Positions 1 through 8,691 of a stretch of DNA of 63,048 bases are shown piece by piece; within the stretch, counting starts at the first letter, position 1; each line of letters begins with the position of its first letter. Made by a program: the position numbers and the translations under genes. Source of the stretch: Firmicutes bacterium AM31-12AC (GTDB lineage Bacteria > Bacillota > Clostridia > Lachnospirales > Lachnospiraceae); the NCBI GenBank assembly GCA_003480425.1, contig QUJA01000015.1, positions 1-63,048 on the forward strand, read 5' to 3'. The notes under the pieces are model-generated. The model was not told the origin of the DNA and ran no database searches. It saw only the letters and a list, made by a program, of their open reading frames with translations.

Positions 1-21
1 TTAACAAAAAGCCAGAAAACT

Positions 22-58
22 CCGTCCCCCATTGGTCTCCCCGTCCCCGTTGGTCTCC
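22..58. repeat. short tandem GC-rich repeat at window edge
   Basis: Two near-identical units of 18-19 bases (CCGTCCCC followed by ATTGGTCTCC or GTTGGTCTCC) lie directly in tandem just beyond the stop codon of the GH13 gene. The GC content stands out against the AT-rich flanks. It may be the end of a longer intergenic repeat cut by the window edge. No function is visible. Confidence 0.6.
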
Positions 59-60
59 CC

Positions 61-1371
61 TTAGTTCATCTTCAAATACTGAATACTATAAGCCGGCATA
101 TTGAGTGATCCTGACAGGTTTCCGGTTTCACCTGTGATCAATTCAGTATAATCGCCATTCAACTCACCATTTCCAGCAGTGAAATCACAATCCCCGGCGT
201 TGATCGCAACAAGAACCCGTTCGCTGTCGCTGCGGCGTTCAAAGACAAGCTGGTGATTTGTAAGAACGACATTGCGGTATCCACCATTACAAAGTGCATC
301 GCTTTCACGGCGGATTACAATGAGCTTTTCGATAAGCTCAGTCAATTCATTTGGTTTCGGAGCATCGAAACATGGACGAAGTGCATAATCATTATCCGGG
401 GCTTTGACACCTTCTTCGCCCCATTCACTTCCATAGTAGATACATGGAATGCCAGGCATACCAAATAAAATACCATAAGTCAGTGGTAAATGATTCTTGT
501 TTGTGAGAATGCTGGCAATACGAGTAACATCGTGGTTGTCAACAAAGTTCATAAGATGCTTTCCTCGATAAATACACCACTGCTCAGGGCCGTACTGACG
601 GTTCAGTGAATGTGCAATCTCAAACATGTTCATGCTGTTAAAACTAGAGTAAATGCCTTTATAACATTCATAGTTTGTGCAACTGTGAAGCATTTCATCA
701 TTTACAATAATATTGTAATCACCAAAGAGTACTTCTCCAATCAATGCAAATCCCGGTTTTAATTCTTCACAGAAATGGCGCAAACGACGCATGAAATTGT
801 GATCCAGACTATAAGCAACATCGAGACGTAGTCCGTCAATATCGAATTCTTCAATCCAGAAACGAACACAGTCTAACAGATAATCTACGACTGCAGGATT
901 CTGTAAGTTTAATTTTACCAGTTCAAAATGTCCTTCCCATCCTTCATACCAGAAGCCATCATTATAACAGCTGTTTCCGTCAAAGCTGATGTGGAACCAG
1001 TCTTTATAAGGAGAATCCCATTTTTTCTCCTGTACATCCTGAAATGCCCAGAAGCCGCGTCCGACATGGTTAAATACGCCATCCAGCATAATCTTTACAT
1101 GATGCTCATGAAGTGTCTGACAAACTTCTTTAAAATCATCGTTTGTTCCGAGACGACAGTCTATTTTCTTAAAGTCGCGAGTATCATAACCATGGTTATC
1201 AGATTCAAATATAGGATTTAAAATAATAGAACCGATACCTAATGTCTCAAGGTATTCGCTCCATTCACCAATCTTTTTGATCCTCGGAACAGTCACCCCA
1301 TCATTATGCACCGGCGCACCGCAAAATCCAATCGGATATATTTGATAAAAAGTTTCATTATAAGCCCACAT
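61..1371 (-). CDS. GH13 alpha-amylase-family glycosidase
   Basis: This 436-residue protein is a single-domain alpha-glucan-acting enzyme of glycoside hydrolase family 13. The family landmarks are present: DGVFNHVG near residue 97, GLRLDVAYS with the nucleophile D184, IGEVL with acid/base E213, and FVDNHD with D281. The barrel starts at the N-terminus, so there is no starch-binding or neopullulanase N-domain, and no signal peptide, so it should act in the cytoplasm on maltodextrin-like substrates. The ATG at 1371 is chosen because GAGGTG lies 6 bases upstream; the longer reading frame to 1380 would start with a GTG inside that ribosome binding site. It is transcribed divergently from the gene at 1580. 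Exact substrate is not determinable from sequence. Confidence 0.9.
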   Translation of the reverse strand: MWAYNETFYQIYPIGFCGAPVHNDGVTVPRIKKIGEWSEYLETLGIGSIILNPIFESDNHGYDTRDFKKIDCRLGTNDDFKEVCQTLHEHHVKIMLDGVFNHVGRGFWAFQDVQEKKWDSPYKDWFHISFDGNSCYNDGFWYEGWEGHFELVKLNLQNPAVVDYLLDCVRFWIEEFDIDGLRLDVAYSLDHNFMRRLRHFCEELKPGFALIGEVLFGDYNIIVNDEMLHSCTNYECYKGIYSSFNSMNMFEIAHSLNRQYGPEQWCIYRGKHLMNFVDNHDVTRIASILTNKNHLPLTYGILFGMPGIPCIYYGSEWGEEGVKAPDNDYALRPCFDAPKPNELTELIEKLIVIRRESDALCNGGYRNVVLTNHQLVFERRSDSERVLVAINAGDCDFTAGNGELNGDYTELITGETGNLSGSLNMPAYSIQYLKMN

Positions 1372-1499
1372 AAAAAACACCTCTTCCTGTTGTTAAAAAT
1401 CTAGTAAAAATCCTTTTTATTATAACATAAATTGGTAAAAAGTGATAAAAAATATAGAGAAAATTTAAAAAATATGATTTTTTAGTGAAAGGCTTCGGC

Positions 1500-1528
1500 T
1501 TGACATTTTCTAAAGGAAAGGGCAAAAT
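1500..1528 (+). promoter_or_regulatory. possible sigma-A promoter for the 1580 operon
   Basis: TTGACA at 1500-1505 is followed after 17 bases by CAAAAT (4 of 6 matches to TATAAT). It lies about 50 bases before the ATG at 1580, in the divergent intergenic region. The -35 is perfect but the -10 is weak. Confidence 0.45.
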
Positions 1529-1579
1529 AAAATGCATGAAAAAGAGTTGTAAAATTGAAATAAGAAAGGCGAAAAAATC

Positions 1580-1822
1580 ATGAATTTTGGAAATATTGGA
1601 ACAATGATGAAATTACAGTCAGCATTAAAAACATTTAACGCAAATCACCCAAGAGTAATGCCGTTTTTTAAAGCTGTTGGAGCAGAAGGTGTTAAAGAAG
1701 GCATGATTATTGAAATGACAGTGCGCACACCGGAAGGCAAAAGTATGACAAGTAATATTAAAGTGCAGCAGTCAGATCTGGAATTGATCGAGACATTGAA
1801 AAATTTAAATATGAATGAATAA
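1580..1822 (+). CDS. small conserved protein of unknown function
   Basis: An 80-residue soluble protein with no cysteines, signal peptide or membrane segment. It starts MNFGNIGTMMKL and has an amphipathic N-terminal helix followed by a beta-rich, charged C-terminal half. An AAGG ribosome binding site precedes the ATG. It is followed after 11 bases by the YkgJ-type gene and probably shares its transcript. I do not recognise the family; the compact size and clear translation signals argue that it is real. Confidence 0.7.
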   Translation: MNFGNIGTMMKLQSALKTFNANHPRVMPFFKAVGAEGVKEGMIIEMTVRTPEGKSMTSNIKVQQSDLELIETLKNLNMNE

Positions 1823-1833
1823 GGAAGAAAGAC

Positions 1834-2493
1834 ATGAAACGGAATGTTGAGTTGAGTGAGATTTCAGACGGAAGACTATATACAGCAAATGATATGGTAA
1901 AAGCAGACTGCTTTGACTGTCAGGGGTGTTCGGCATGCTGCCATGGGATGGGAACTTCCATAGTATTAGATCCGATGGATATCTGGCGCCTGCAAAGAGG
2001 GATTGGATTGGATTTTGCGGCACTCATGGAGGAATATATTGAGCTCAATGTAGTGGATGGTATGATTCTGCCTAATTTAAAATTAGCAGGACAGACAGAG
2101 GCGTGTGCATTTTTAAATGCCGAAGGACGTTGCAGCGTACATGAATTTCGTCCGGGAATTTGCAGATTATTTCCATTGGGCCGCTATTACGAAGAGGAAG
2201 GATTCAAATATTTTTTACAAATTTATGAATGTAAAAAAGAAAATCGCGGCAAAGTAAAGATTAAAAAATGGCTGGGGATTCCAAATCTGTCAGCATACGA
2301 GAAATACATAGCAGACTGGCACCGGTTTTTGCTGGATTGTGAAGCAGGAATACAGACTTTGGATGAAGAGAATACAAGAATTTTAAATCTATATGTTTTG
2401 AAAATGTTTTACCAGACAGCATATGAGAGTGAAGAATTCTATGGAGAATTTTATGAAAGGCTTCAGCAAGTGAAAAATACACTTGGAATTTAA
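1834..2493 (+). CDS. YkgJ-family cysteine cluster protein
   Basis: A 219-residue protein with the metal-binding cysteine pattern of the YkgJ/CxxCxxCC family: CFDCQGCSACC near residues 29-39, and further cysteines in GRCSVHEFRPGIC near 108-120. Such proteins are presumed to bind zinc or an iron-sulfur cluster; the cellular role is not established. It abuts the phosphopantetheinyl transferase gene, whose start immediately follows its stop, so the two are probably translationally coupled. Another cysteine-cluster protein, the FliB-like one at 6411, is nearby. Confidence 0.85.
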   Translation: MKRNVELSEISDGRLYTANDMVKADCFDCQGCSACCHGMGTSIVLDPMDIWRLQRGIGLDFAALMEEYIELNVVDGMILPNLKLAGQTEACAFLNAEGRCSVHEFRPGICRLFPLGRYYEEEGFKYFLQIYECKKENRGKVKIKKWLGIPNLSAYEKYIADWHRFLLDCEAGIQTLDEENTRILNLYVLKMFYQTAYESEEFYGEFYERLQQVKNTLGI

Positions 2494-3147
2494 GTGAAAA
2501 TGAAACAAGTGAAAATATATCAGTTGGATGTTACAAAATTCGAAGATCCGCAGTGCTTTCAGAAACATTATGCGATGCTTTCAAAGGGCAGGCAAAAGAA
2601 AATCGATGCATATCGGGTAGACAATGCGAAAAGATTATCTCTGGGGGCAGGCGTTTTGCTGGAACGGGGGCTGCGAGAATATAATATTTGCGAGTGTGAT
2701 GTAAAAATTAAAACAGGAGAGAATGGAAAGCCCTATCTGGAAGAATATCCGGAGATTCATTTTAATTTATCACATTCCGGAAATATGGTTTTTGCAGTAT
2801 TTTCAGACCGGGAAGTAGGGTGTGATATCGAAGAAATCGGGAAACCGCAAGAAAAATTGGCGGAACGCTTTTTTTGTCCGGAAGAATATGAGCATTTGAT
2901 GAAAATAGAGGATGAACATAAACGATGTGAAGAATTTTATCGTTTGTGGACATTAAAAGAAAGTTTTATGAAAGTGACAGGTCTTGGAATGAAGTTGCCA
3001 TTGGATTCGTTTTGCTTTCAATTAGGAGAACATGTTGAGATAAGACAACATATAAATAAAGAAGAATATGATTTTCAAGAGTTGGAAATAACAGATAAAA
3101 AAGGAACAAAATATAAAGCAGCAATATGTTTATGCGTAAAGAAATGA
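2494..3147 (+). CDS. 4'-phosphopantetheinyl transferase (Sfp type)
   Basis: This enzyme would transfer the phosphopantetheine arm of CoA to a carrier-protein serine. The three Sfp-family motifs are present: FNLSHSGNMV near residue 90, VGCDIEEI near 109 with the Mg-binding acidic residues, and the WTLKESFMKVTG block near 150, where Glu and Lys are catalytic. At 217 residues it matches the Sfp/Gsp group rather than the shorter AcpS type. The frame can begin at GTG 2494, directly after the previous stop, or at ATG 2500. No polyketide or peptide synthase is in the window, so its carrier-protein target is unknown. Confidence 0.88.
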   Translation: MKMKQVKIYQLDVTKFEDPQCFQKHYAMLSKGRQKKIDAYRVDNAKRLSLGAGVLLERGLREYNICECDVKIKTGENGKPYLEEYPEIHFNLSHSGNMVFAVFSDREVGCDIEEIGKPQEKLAERFFCPEEYEHLMKIEDEHKRCEEFYRLWTLKESFMKVTGLGMKLPLDSFCFQLGEHVEIRQHINKEEYDFQELEITDKKGTKYKAAICLCVKK

Positions 3148-3157
3148 AGTGTAAAAA

Positions 3158-4273
3158 ATGAGACAACATAAGTGGAGAACAGGAAGAATATTAGGAATAG
3201 TAATGGCGGCAGCTATGCTGGACAGTATCGCTACACCGATTTGTGCGGTGGCGGAAGAATCAGAAGCAGTTGAAATGCAGGATGGTGAAATACAGGATGA
3301 TGGTATTTTAGAGTATGTCGCTTTGGGAGACAGTATTTCAAATGGATATAGTGCAGATCCAGAATCAGAGATTATTAGTTACCCGCAATTGATTGCACAT
3401 GATTTGGAAGAAATGGCGGGAGAAGATGTTGAGCTGTCAAAAGACACAAAGAACGGATTGACAACAACGAAGCTGAATTCTGTTATTTTGAAAAGAAAAC
3501 AAGTGCAGGAGTCTTTACAAAAAGCTGATTTTGTGACGGTGACGATTGGGGCAAATGATCTTATGAATCAGTTTAAAAAGGTATCAAAAGAAATTTTGAA
3601 CAATAATACCAAGTTTTCAACGGCAAATCAGGCCTTAGCGGCGTTGCAAGACGGGATTAAGGCAAATCCTCTGCTGCTTGTGAAAGTAGTCAGCGCAATC
3701 AGCAATTGGGATTACACCTCATTTGAAGACGATTGGAAGCTTACAATGGAAAATATTGATTCGATGCGACCGGCAAATAGCGAGATGATAGTTACAACAA
3801 TCTACAATCCGGTAGAAAGCATGGAGCTTCCCGGAACATTGAACAGTATTGTTGAAGGTCTGATTTCAAAGATGAATGATATTATTGTATCTTACGCTGA
3901 TGATTATGATTATAAGGTAGTGGAGCTGTTGGATTCCGGTATAGGAGAAAAAGTGCAGTCAGATGGACTTCATCCAAATCAGGAAGGGCAACAGCTGATA
4001 TGTGATTTGATGGAAGAAACTGCAACATCAGAGCCATTTGAGGAAATCAGAGAATACCGGGAAGAACAGGAACGGGAGAAACAGGAAGCTCTGGAAGCGG
4101 CAAAACGTCAGAAGGAGCAGGAAGAAGCAGAAAAGAAAGCTCTGGAAGAAAAAAAAGAGAGAAGAAAGACAGTGGTAAGCTGTGTATCACTCGCAGTTGC
4201 AGTTGGTCTTATGGCATTATTGCGTAAGAAAACAGAAAATGAAGAAAGAAATAAACAGAGTGGTAAAAAGTGA
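3158..4273 (+). CDS. secreted SGNH/GDSL-type hydrolase with C-terminal anchor
   Basis: A 371-residue predicted esterase/lipase-like enzyme. A signal peptide occupies about residues 1-32 (basic start, hydrophobic core, ICAVA cleavage-like site). The catalytic block follows: GDSIS with nucleophile S59, GAND near residue 130, and SDGLHPN near 270 with the Asp-His pair. A highly charged Glu/Lys coiled-coil-like segment (about 290-342) leads to a hydrophobic stretch and a basic tail, so the enzyme is probably exported and held to the membrane by its C-terminus. The acyl substrate cannot be named. Confidence 0.85.
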   Translation: MRQHKWRTGRILGIVMAAAMLDSIATPICAVAEESEAVEMQDGEIQDDGILEYVALGDSISNGYSADPESEIISYPQLIAHDLEEMAGEDVELSKDTKNGLTTTKLNSVILKRKQVQESLQKADFVTVTIGANDLMNQFKKVSKEILNNNTKFSTANQALAALQDGIKANPLLLVKVVSAISNWDYTSFEDDWKLTMENIDSMRPANSEMIVTTIYNPVESMELPGTLNSIVEGLISKMNDIIVSYADDYDYKVVELLDSGIGEKVQSDGLHPNQEGQQLICDLMEETATSEPFEEIREYREEQEREKQEALEAAKRQKEQEEAEKKALEEKKERRKTVVSCVSLAVAVGLMALLRKKTENEERNKQSGKK

Positions 4274-4304
4274 TACGTGATAAAGAGAAAAGGCGGGTAT
4301 TGAA

Positions 4305-4952
4305 GTGAGAAAAAAAGAATTGGCGGCAGAGGTAATCGCACGTTTAAAAAAAGAATATCCGGATGCAGGGTGTACATTGGATTATGATGATGCATGGAAA
4401 CTACTTGTTAGTGTGCGCCTGGCTGCACAATGTACGGATGCAAGAGTAAATGTGGTTGTGGAAGGATTGTTTGAAAAATATCCAAGTGTAAATGCATTGG
4501 CGGAGGCGGATGTAGAGGACATTGAAGCGATAGTGCGTCCGTGTGGTCTTGGAAAGAGTAAGGCAAGAGATATTAGTGCCTGCATGAAGATGATAAAAGA
4601 AGAATATGGTGGAAAAGTCCCGGATGATTTTGATGAACTGTTGAAACTTCCGGGAGTTGGAAGAAAAAGTGCAAATCTGATCATGGGAGATGTGTACGGA
4701 AAACCGGCAATTGTGACAGACACACATTGCATTCGTCTGACAAATCGTATTGGATTAGTTGACGGCATAAAGGAACCAAAGAAAGTAGAGATGGCATTAT
4801 GGAAAATCATCCGCCGGAAGAAGGAAGCGATTTCTGTCACAGACTCGTATATCATGGGAGGGAAGTCTGCACAGCACGAACAAAACCATATTGTGATAAA
4901 TGTTGTCTCGAAGATATTTGTAAGAAAAAAGGTGTTTAAGATTTCGGAATAG
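4305..4952 (+). pseudogene. nth: endonuclease III, apparent -1 frameshift
   Basis: The first 168 or so residues are a normal endonuclease III, a base-excision-repair DNA glycosylase/AP lyase. They include the helix-hairpin-helix LPGVGRKSAN with catalytic Lys and the VDTHCIRL-type Asp region. After position 4812 this frame continues as unrelated residues to 4952. Reading one frame over gives IIPPEEGSDFCHRLVYHG, then a perfect C-x6-C-x2-C-x5-C iron-sulfur cluster and a stop at 4937-4939. A single C missing from the run at 4811-4812 explains both observations. Either the gene has lost its 4Fe-4S cluster or, more likely given the other one-base gaps in this window, the base is missing from the sequence only. 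Confidence 0.9.
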
Positions 4953-5004
4953 TTAGACATAAAGGAAACATTATAATTAATAGAAGGGCAATTTTAAAGA
5001 AAAA

Positions 5005-6333
5005 ATGAAAACAGTAAACGAAAAAGATATTAAGATAACAAAAGAATTATTTGATTTTATAGAAAAAAGTCCAACTGCATTTCATGCTGTGGAACAGATG
5101 AAAAACAGATTGGATAAGGAAGGCTATCAGCAATTGCTGGAAGGAAAAAAATGGGAATTACAGAGCAAAGAAAAATATTATGTAATTCGAAATGGCTCAG
5201 CAATCATTGCATTTCGCATACCAGAAACAAAACCACAGGGATTTCAGATTATGGCAAGCCATAGCGATTCACCAACATTTCGTATTAAAGAAAATCCGGA
5301 AATGAAGGTGGAACAGGCATATGTGAAATTGAACGTAGAAAAATATGGCGGGATGCTCTGTGCACCATGGTTTGACAGACCGCTGTCGGTTGCCGGCCGA
5401 GTAATCATAAAGGAAGGAAATAGGCTTGAGAGCAAGCTGGTTTCTATAGACCGCGATCTTTTGATGATTCCAAATCTCGCAATTCATATGAATCGTGATG
5501 CAAATAACAACTATCAATATAATGTACAGAAAGATATGCTGCCATTGTTTTCAATGTCAGGTGAAGAGGGTGAATTTGCACAGATGATCGCGGATGAAGC
5601 AGGGGTAGAAAAAGAGCAAATCATAGGCAATGATTTGTATTTGTACAACCGCCAAAACGGAAGTATATGGGGTGCAAACCAGGAATTTTTATCAATTGGA
5701 CGACTGGATGACTTACAGTGTGCATTTGCTTCGTTAAAAGGATTTTTGCAGGCAGAGACAAAGAACAGTATACCGGTTCATTGTGTCTATGATAATGAAG
5801 AAGTCGGAAGCGAAACAAAGCAAGGAGCAGCCTCTACATTTTTATATGATACGTTGTATAGAATCAATGAGAGCCTGGAAGGAAATGACAGCGACTACCA
5901 CAGATTACTTGCATCAAGTTTTATGGTGTCAGCAGATAATGCACATGCCGTACATCCAAATTATGCAGATAAAGCCTGCCCGACAAACCGTCCGTTGTTA
6001 AATGAAGGTGTTGTGATTAAAATCAGTGCAAATCAAAAATATACAACAGACGGAATGGCATTTGCGGTATTTAAACAAATCTGTGAAAAGGCAAATGTTC
6101 CGACACAGGTTTTCCATAATCGTTCAGATATACTGGGAGGTTCTACGCTTGGAAATATTTCCGGTAATCAGGTGGCTGTGAACAGTGTTGATATCGGACT
6201 TCCACAGCTGGCAATGCATTCACCATATGAGACTGCGGGAATAAAAGATACAGGATATCTTGTAGAGGCGGCAAAAACATTTTTTGAAACATCGTGTGTA
6301 GAGACGGAATATGGAGTGTACGAGCTGCAATAA
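5005..6333 (+). CDS. M18-family metalloaminopeptidase
   Basis: A 442-residue cytoplasmic aminopeptidase of family M18 (aspartyl aminopeptidase type), which removes N-terminal, usually acidic, residues and uses two metal ions. Family signatures are visible: ASHSDSPTF with metal ligand H86, IGRLDDLQ near residue 235, YDNEEVGSET near 265 with the catalytic glutamates, VSADNAHAVHPNY near 310, and LPQLAMHSPYE near the C-terminus. Length and motif order are complete. It follows nth after a 52-base gap and has an AAGGGCAA-like ribosome binding site upstream. Confidence 0.92.
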   Translation: MKTVNEKDIKITKELFDFIEKSPTAFHAVEQMKNRLDKEGYQQLLEGKKWELQSKEKYYVIRNGSAIIAFRIPETKPQGFQIMASHSDSPTFRIKENPEMKVEQAYVKLNVEKYGGMLCAPWFDRPLSVAGRVIIKEGNRLESKLVSIDRDLLMIPNLAIHMNRDANNNYQYNVQKDMLPLFSMSGEEGEFAQMIADEAGVEKEQIIGNDLYLYNRQNGSIWGANQEFLSIGRLDDLQCAFASLKGFLQAETKNSIPVHCVYDNEEVGSETKQGAASTFLYDTLYRINESLEGNDSDYHRLLASSFMVSADNAHAVHPNYADKACPTNRPLLNEGVVIKISANQKYTTDGMAFAVFKQICEKANVPTQVFHNRSDILGGSTLGNISGNQVAVNSVDIGLPQLAMHSPYETAGIKDTGYLVEAAKTFFETSCVETEYGVYELQ

Positions 6334-6410
6334 TGCAGGGAAATGAACGGAGATTTGATGTTCGAAGAAGAACATTTTTCAACAGAGGATAACATAGAGG
6401 TTAGGATAAA

Positions 6411-7547
6411 ATGTTATATACAAGACCGGATTATTATAAAGAATTTACATGTACAGCGGAACAATGCGAAGATACTTGCTGTGCCGGCTGGCAGATTGTA
6501 ATTGATTCTGCATCGATGAAAAAATATCGAGGCGAAAAAAGTGCGTACAAAAAGAAACTTCACCATTCCATACACTGGCTTCAAAAAACATTTAAACAAG
6601 ATAAAGAAAAAAGATGTGCTTTTTTAACAGAAGAAAATTTGTGCGATATGTATTTGAATCTTGGAGAAAAAAGCTTATGCAGAACATGCAGACAGTATCC
6701 AAGACATATGGAAGAATTTGAAAATGTAAGAGAGGCATCCCTGTCACTTTCCTGTCCGGAAGTCGCAAAGCTGCTGCTTTCAAGAAAAGAAAAAGTGAAA
6801 TTTCAATATCGTGAAACAGAAGAAGAGGAAGAATGGGACGATTTTTCACCATTTCTCTATTCCCAGCTAGTGGATGCCAGAGAGCTGATGATCGAGTTGC
6901 TGCAGAATCGGAAATTGCCGATTGAAAATAGAATCGTTTTATGCCTTGGGATGGCTTATGATATACAGAATCGCATTGATGCAGATGAGTTGTTCGGCTG
7001 CGGAGATGTAATTGAAAATTATCGCAAGCAGGCATATTTTTCATCGGCTGGCAGAAAAGTTGATAGATATAGAAAAAATATAAAAGCACAATATCAGTTT
7101 GCACATAGAATGATAGAAGATTTATATCAATTGGAGCTTTTGAAAGAAGAATGGGATATGCTTCTTCAAGAGGCACAAGTCCGTCTGTTTGGAAAAGGTG
7201 AAGGTGTGTATGCAGAGATTATGGATGAATTTAGCGAGTGGATTCAGACAGAGTATCAGTGGGACTGGAACATTCAGTGCGAACAATTGATGGTGTATTT
7301 TATTTACACATATTTTTGTGGAGCTGTTTATGATGAACGCATTTTGGTAAATGCAGAGATGGCGGTGGCAGCAGTCAGTGTTATCTGGAATTTGATGGCG
7401 GCAACCTGGCTGAAAAATGAAAAGCAGCTTGATCTGGAAGATGTGTGCAGTATTGCGTATCGATATTCAAGAGAGTTAGAGCACTCAGATGAGAACTTGA
7501 AACGATATTGGAATATATTAGATGAAGAAAAATTGTTATTCAGGTAG
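6411..7547 (+). CDS. FliB-like cysteine-cluster protein (annotated elsewhere as flagellin lysine-N-methylase)
   Basis: A 378-residue protein with the N-terminal cysteine signature of the FliB family: CTAEQCEDTCCAGW near residues 14-27, CAFLTEENLCDMY near 67-78 and SLCRTCRQYPR near 85-95. The founding member methylates flagellin lysines in Salmonella. Homologues in non-motile Firmicutes share only the cysteine cluster and helical C-terminal part, so the substrate here is doubtful; no flagellar genes are present. The rest is helical and rich in Glu, Lys and Trp. A hairpin follows the gene, separating it from rplM. Confidence 0.75.
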   Translation: MLYTRPDYYKEFTCTAEQCEDTCCAGWQIVIDSASMKKYRGEKSAYKKKLHHSIHWLQKTFKQDKEKRCAFLTEENLCDMYLNLGEKSLCRTCRQYPRHMEEFENVREASLSLSCPEVAKLLLSRKEKVKFQYRETEEEEEWDDFSPFLYSQLVDARELMIELLQNRKLPIENRIVLCLGMAYDIQNRIDADELFGCGDVIENYRKQAYFSSAGRKVDRYRKNIKAQYQFAHRMIEDLYQLELLKEEWDMLLQEAQVRLFGKGEGVYAEIMDEFSEWIQTEYQWDWNIQCEQLMVYFIYTYFCGAVYDERILVNAEMAVAAVSVIWNLMAATWLKNEKQLDLEDVCSIAYRYSRELEHSDENLKRYWNILDEEKLLFR

Positions 7548-7563
7548 TGAGAATAGGAGAAAG

Positions 7564-7598
7564 CGTTGCTGGTCACAGGTACTGTGAACAGTAACGTT
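7564..7598 (+). terminator. hairpin between the FliB-like gene and rplM
   Basis: Arms 7564-7578 and 7582-7596 pair at 13 of 15 positions around a GTA loop, followed by TTTG. The tail is short, so termination strength is uncertain. The position, after the upstream operon and before the rplM promoter, fits. Confidence 0.5.
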
Positions 7599-7634
7599 TG
7601 TCGTGAATAAGGGTAAGAAAATAAAAAATATATA

Positions 7635-7663
7635 TTGACAAGCAAGGTTTTACATAATATAAT
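7635..7663 (+). promoter_or_regulatory. consensus sigma-A promoter of rplM-rpsI
   Basis: TTGACA at 7635-7640, a 17-base spacer, and TATAAT at 7658-7663: a perfect vegetative promoter, as expected for a ribosomal protein operon. Transcription should start near 7670, giving a leader of about 110 bases. Confidence 0.92.
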
Positions 7664-7669
7664 AGTACA

Positions 7670-7779
7670 GCATGAAAAAAGGAGAAACAGCATACACCAA
7701 AGCCCCGGAGTAGGCTGATTTCATATAAAAAAAGTAAAAAAACGATGTTATATGATGATTATTAGTAGGAGGAATACCC
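7670..7779 (+). promoter_or_regulatory. rplM 5' leader, candidate L13 autoregulatory leader
   Basis: The untranslated leader contains small stems: AGCC/GGCT around CCGGAGTA near 7700, and CATATA/TATATG around an A-rich loop near 7722-7760. It ends in a strong AGGAGGA ribosome binding site. Low-GC Gram-positive bacteria commonly carry an L13-binding leader here. I infer its presence from position and structure and could not match a covariance model. Confidence 0.4.
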
Positions 7780-8208
7780 ATGAAAACTTATATGGCTAAC
7801 CCAGACAAGATTGAAAGAAAATGGTATGTGGTTGACGCTGAAGGTCAGACATTAGGACGTATGGCTTCAGAAATCGCAAAAGTGTTAAGAGGTAAAAACA
7901 AACCAGAATACACACCACACGTTGATACAGGTGATTATGTAGTAGTTGTTAATGCAGAGAAAGTTAAAGTTTCAGGAAAGAAACTTCAGCAGAAAATCTA
8001 TTACAACCACTCTGATTATGTAGGAGGAATGAAAGAGACTACATTAGCAGAGATGATGGCTAAGAAACCTGAAAAAGTTATCGAACTCGCTGTTAAAGGA
8101 ATGCTTCCAAAAGGACCTATGGGAAGAGACATGATTAAGAAACTTCACGTATATGCTGGACCAGAGCACAAACAGCAGGCTCAGAAACCAGAAGTATTGA
8201 CATTTTAA
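7780..8208 (+). CDS. rplM: 50S ribosomal protein L13
   Basis: The 142-residue sequence is a complete bacterial L13, with the typical [17 protein letters not shown] start, [26 protein letters not shown] and [11 protein letters not shown] blocks. L13 binds 23S rRNA early in large-subunit assembly. AGGAGGAA lies just before the ATG. It is followed after 7 bases by rpsI, the conserved operon partner. Codon use is AT-rich, as in the rest of the chromosome and unlike the ICE. Confidence 0.98.
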   Translation: MKTYMANPDKIERKWYVVDAEGQTLGRMASEIAKVLRGKNKPEYTPHVDTGDYVVVVNAEKVKVSGKKLQQKIYYNHSDYVGGMKETTLAEMMAKKPEKVIELAVKGMLPKGPMGRDMIKKLHVYAGPEHKQQAQKPEVLTF

Positions 8209-8215
8209 TGAGAGG

Positions 8216-8626
8216 TTGAAAGGAGGACATTACAGTGCTAATACAAAATATTATGGAACAGGAAGAAGAAAAAAATCTATCGCAAGAGTTTACCTTGTAC
8301 CTGGAACAGGAAAAATTACAATTAATAAAAGAGATATCGACGAGTATTTAGGACTGGAGACACTGAAAGTAGTTGTTCGTCAGCCACTCGTTGCTACAGG
8401 AACAGTTGATAAATTTGACGTAATCGTTAACGTTCACGGTGGTGGATACACAGGACAGGCTGGAGCTATCCGTCATGGTATCTCTAGAGCACTTCTTGAG
8501 GCTGATGCTGAGTACAGACCAGTTCTTAAGAAAGCTGGATACTTAACACGTGACCCACGTATGAAAGAACGTAAGAAGTACGGTCTCAAAGCAGCTCGTC
8601 GCGCTCCGCAGTTCAGCAAGCGATAA
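8216..8626 (+). CDS. rpsI: 30S ribosomal protein S9 (start region appears to lack one base)
   Basis: S9 contacts tRNA in the P site through its basic C-terminal tail, here ending QFSKR. Family blocks are complete: [40 protein letters not shown], and the C-terminal arginine-rich tail. The only in-frame start, TTG 8216, lies upstream of the obvious AAGGAGG at 8219-8225. The natural start should be the GTG at 8235, correctly spaced 8 to 9 bases after it, giving Met-Ala-Asn-Thr-Lys. For that to be in frame, one G must be restored after 8237. The last 49 bases of the gene are the ICE attachment site, so the C-terminus encoded here is supplied by the element. Confidence 0.95.
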   Translation: MKGGHYSANTKYYGTGRRKKSIARVYLVPGTGKITINKRDIDEYLGLETLKVVVRQPLVATGTVDKFDVIVNVHGGGYTGQAGAIRHGISRALLEADAEYRPVLKKAGYLTRDPRMKERKKYGLKAARRAPQFSKR

Positions 8627-8629
8627 TCG
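8578..8629 (+). repeat. left ICE attachment site (attL) in the 3' end of rpsI
   Basis: This 52-base segment covers the last codons and stop of rpsI and matches 62745-62796 at 49 of 52 positions. The three differences, near the stop and at one synonymous position, leave the S9 sequence unchanged. Tyrosine-recombinase ICEs that use the rpsI 3' end rebuild the gene on insertion in this way. Confidence 0.92.
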
Positions 8630-8657
8630 ACTGCTCAGACTATATCAAAATGGTTCA

Positions 8658-8691
8658 AAAAGCCCGGAAAATCAAGGTTTTCCGGGCTTTT
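8658..8691 (+). terminator. intrinsic terminator supplied by the ICE for rplM-rpsI
   Basis: AGCCCGGAAAA at 8661-8671 pairs perfectly with TTTTCCGGGCT at 8678-8688 around TCAAGG, flanked by an A run and a T run. It lies 32 bases after the rpsI stop, just inside the element, and would keep the strong ribosomal promoter from running into ICE genes. The likely original terminator is at 62821. Confidence 0.9.
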
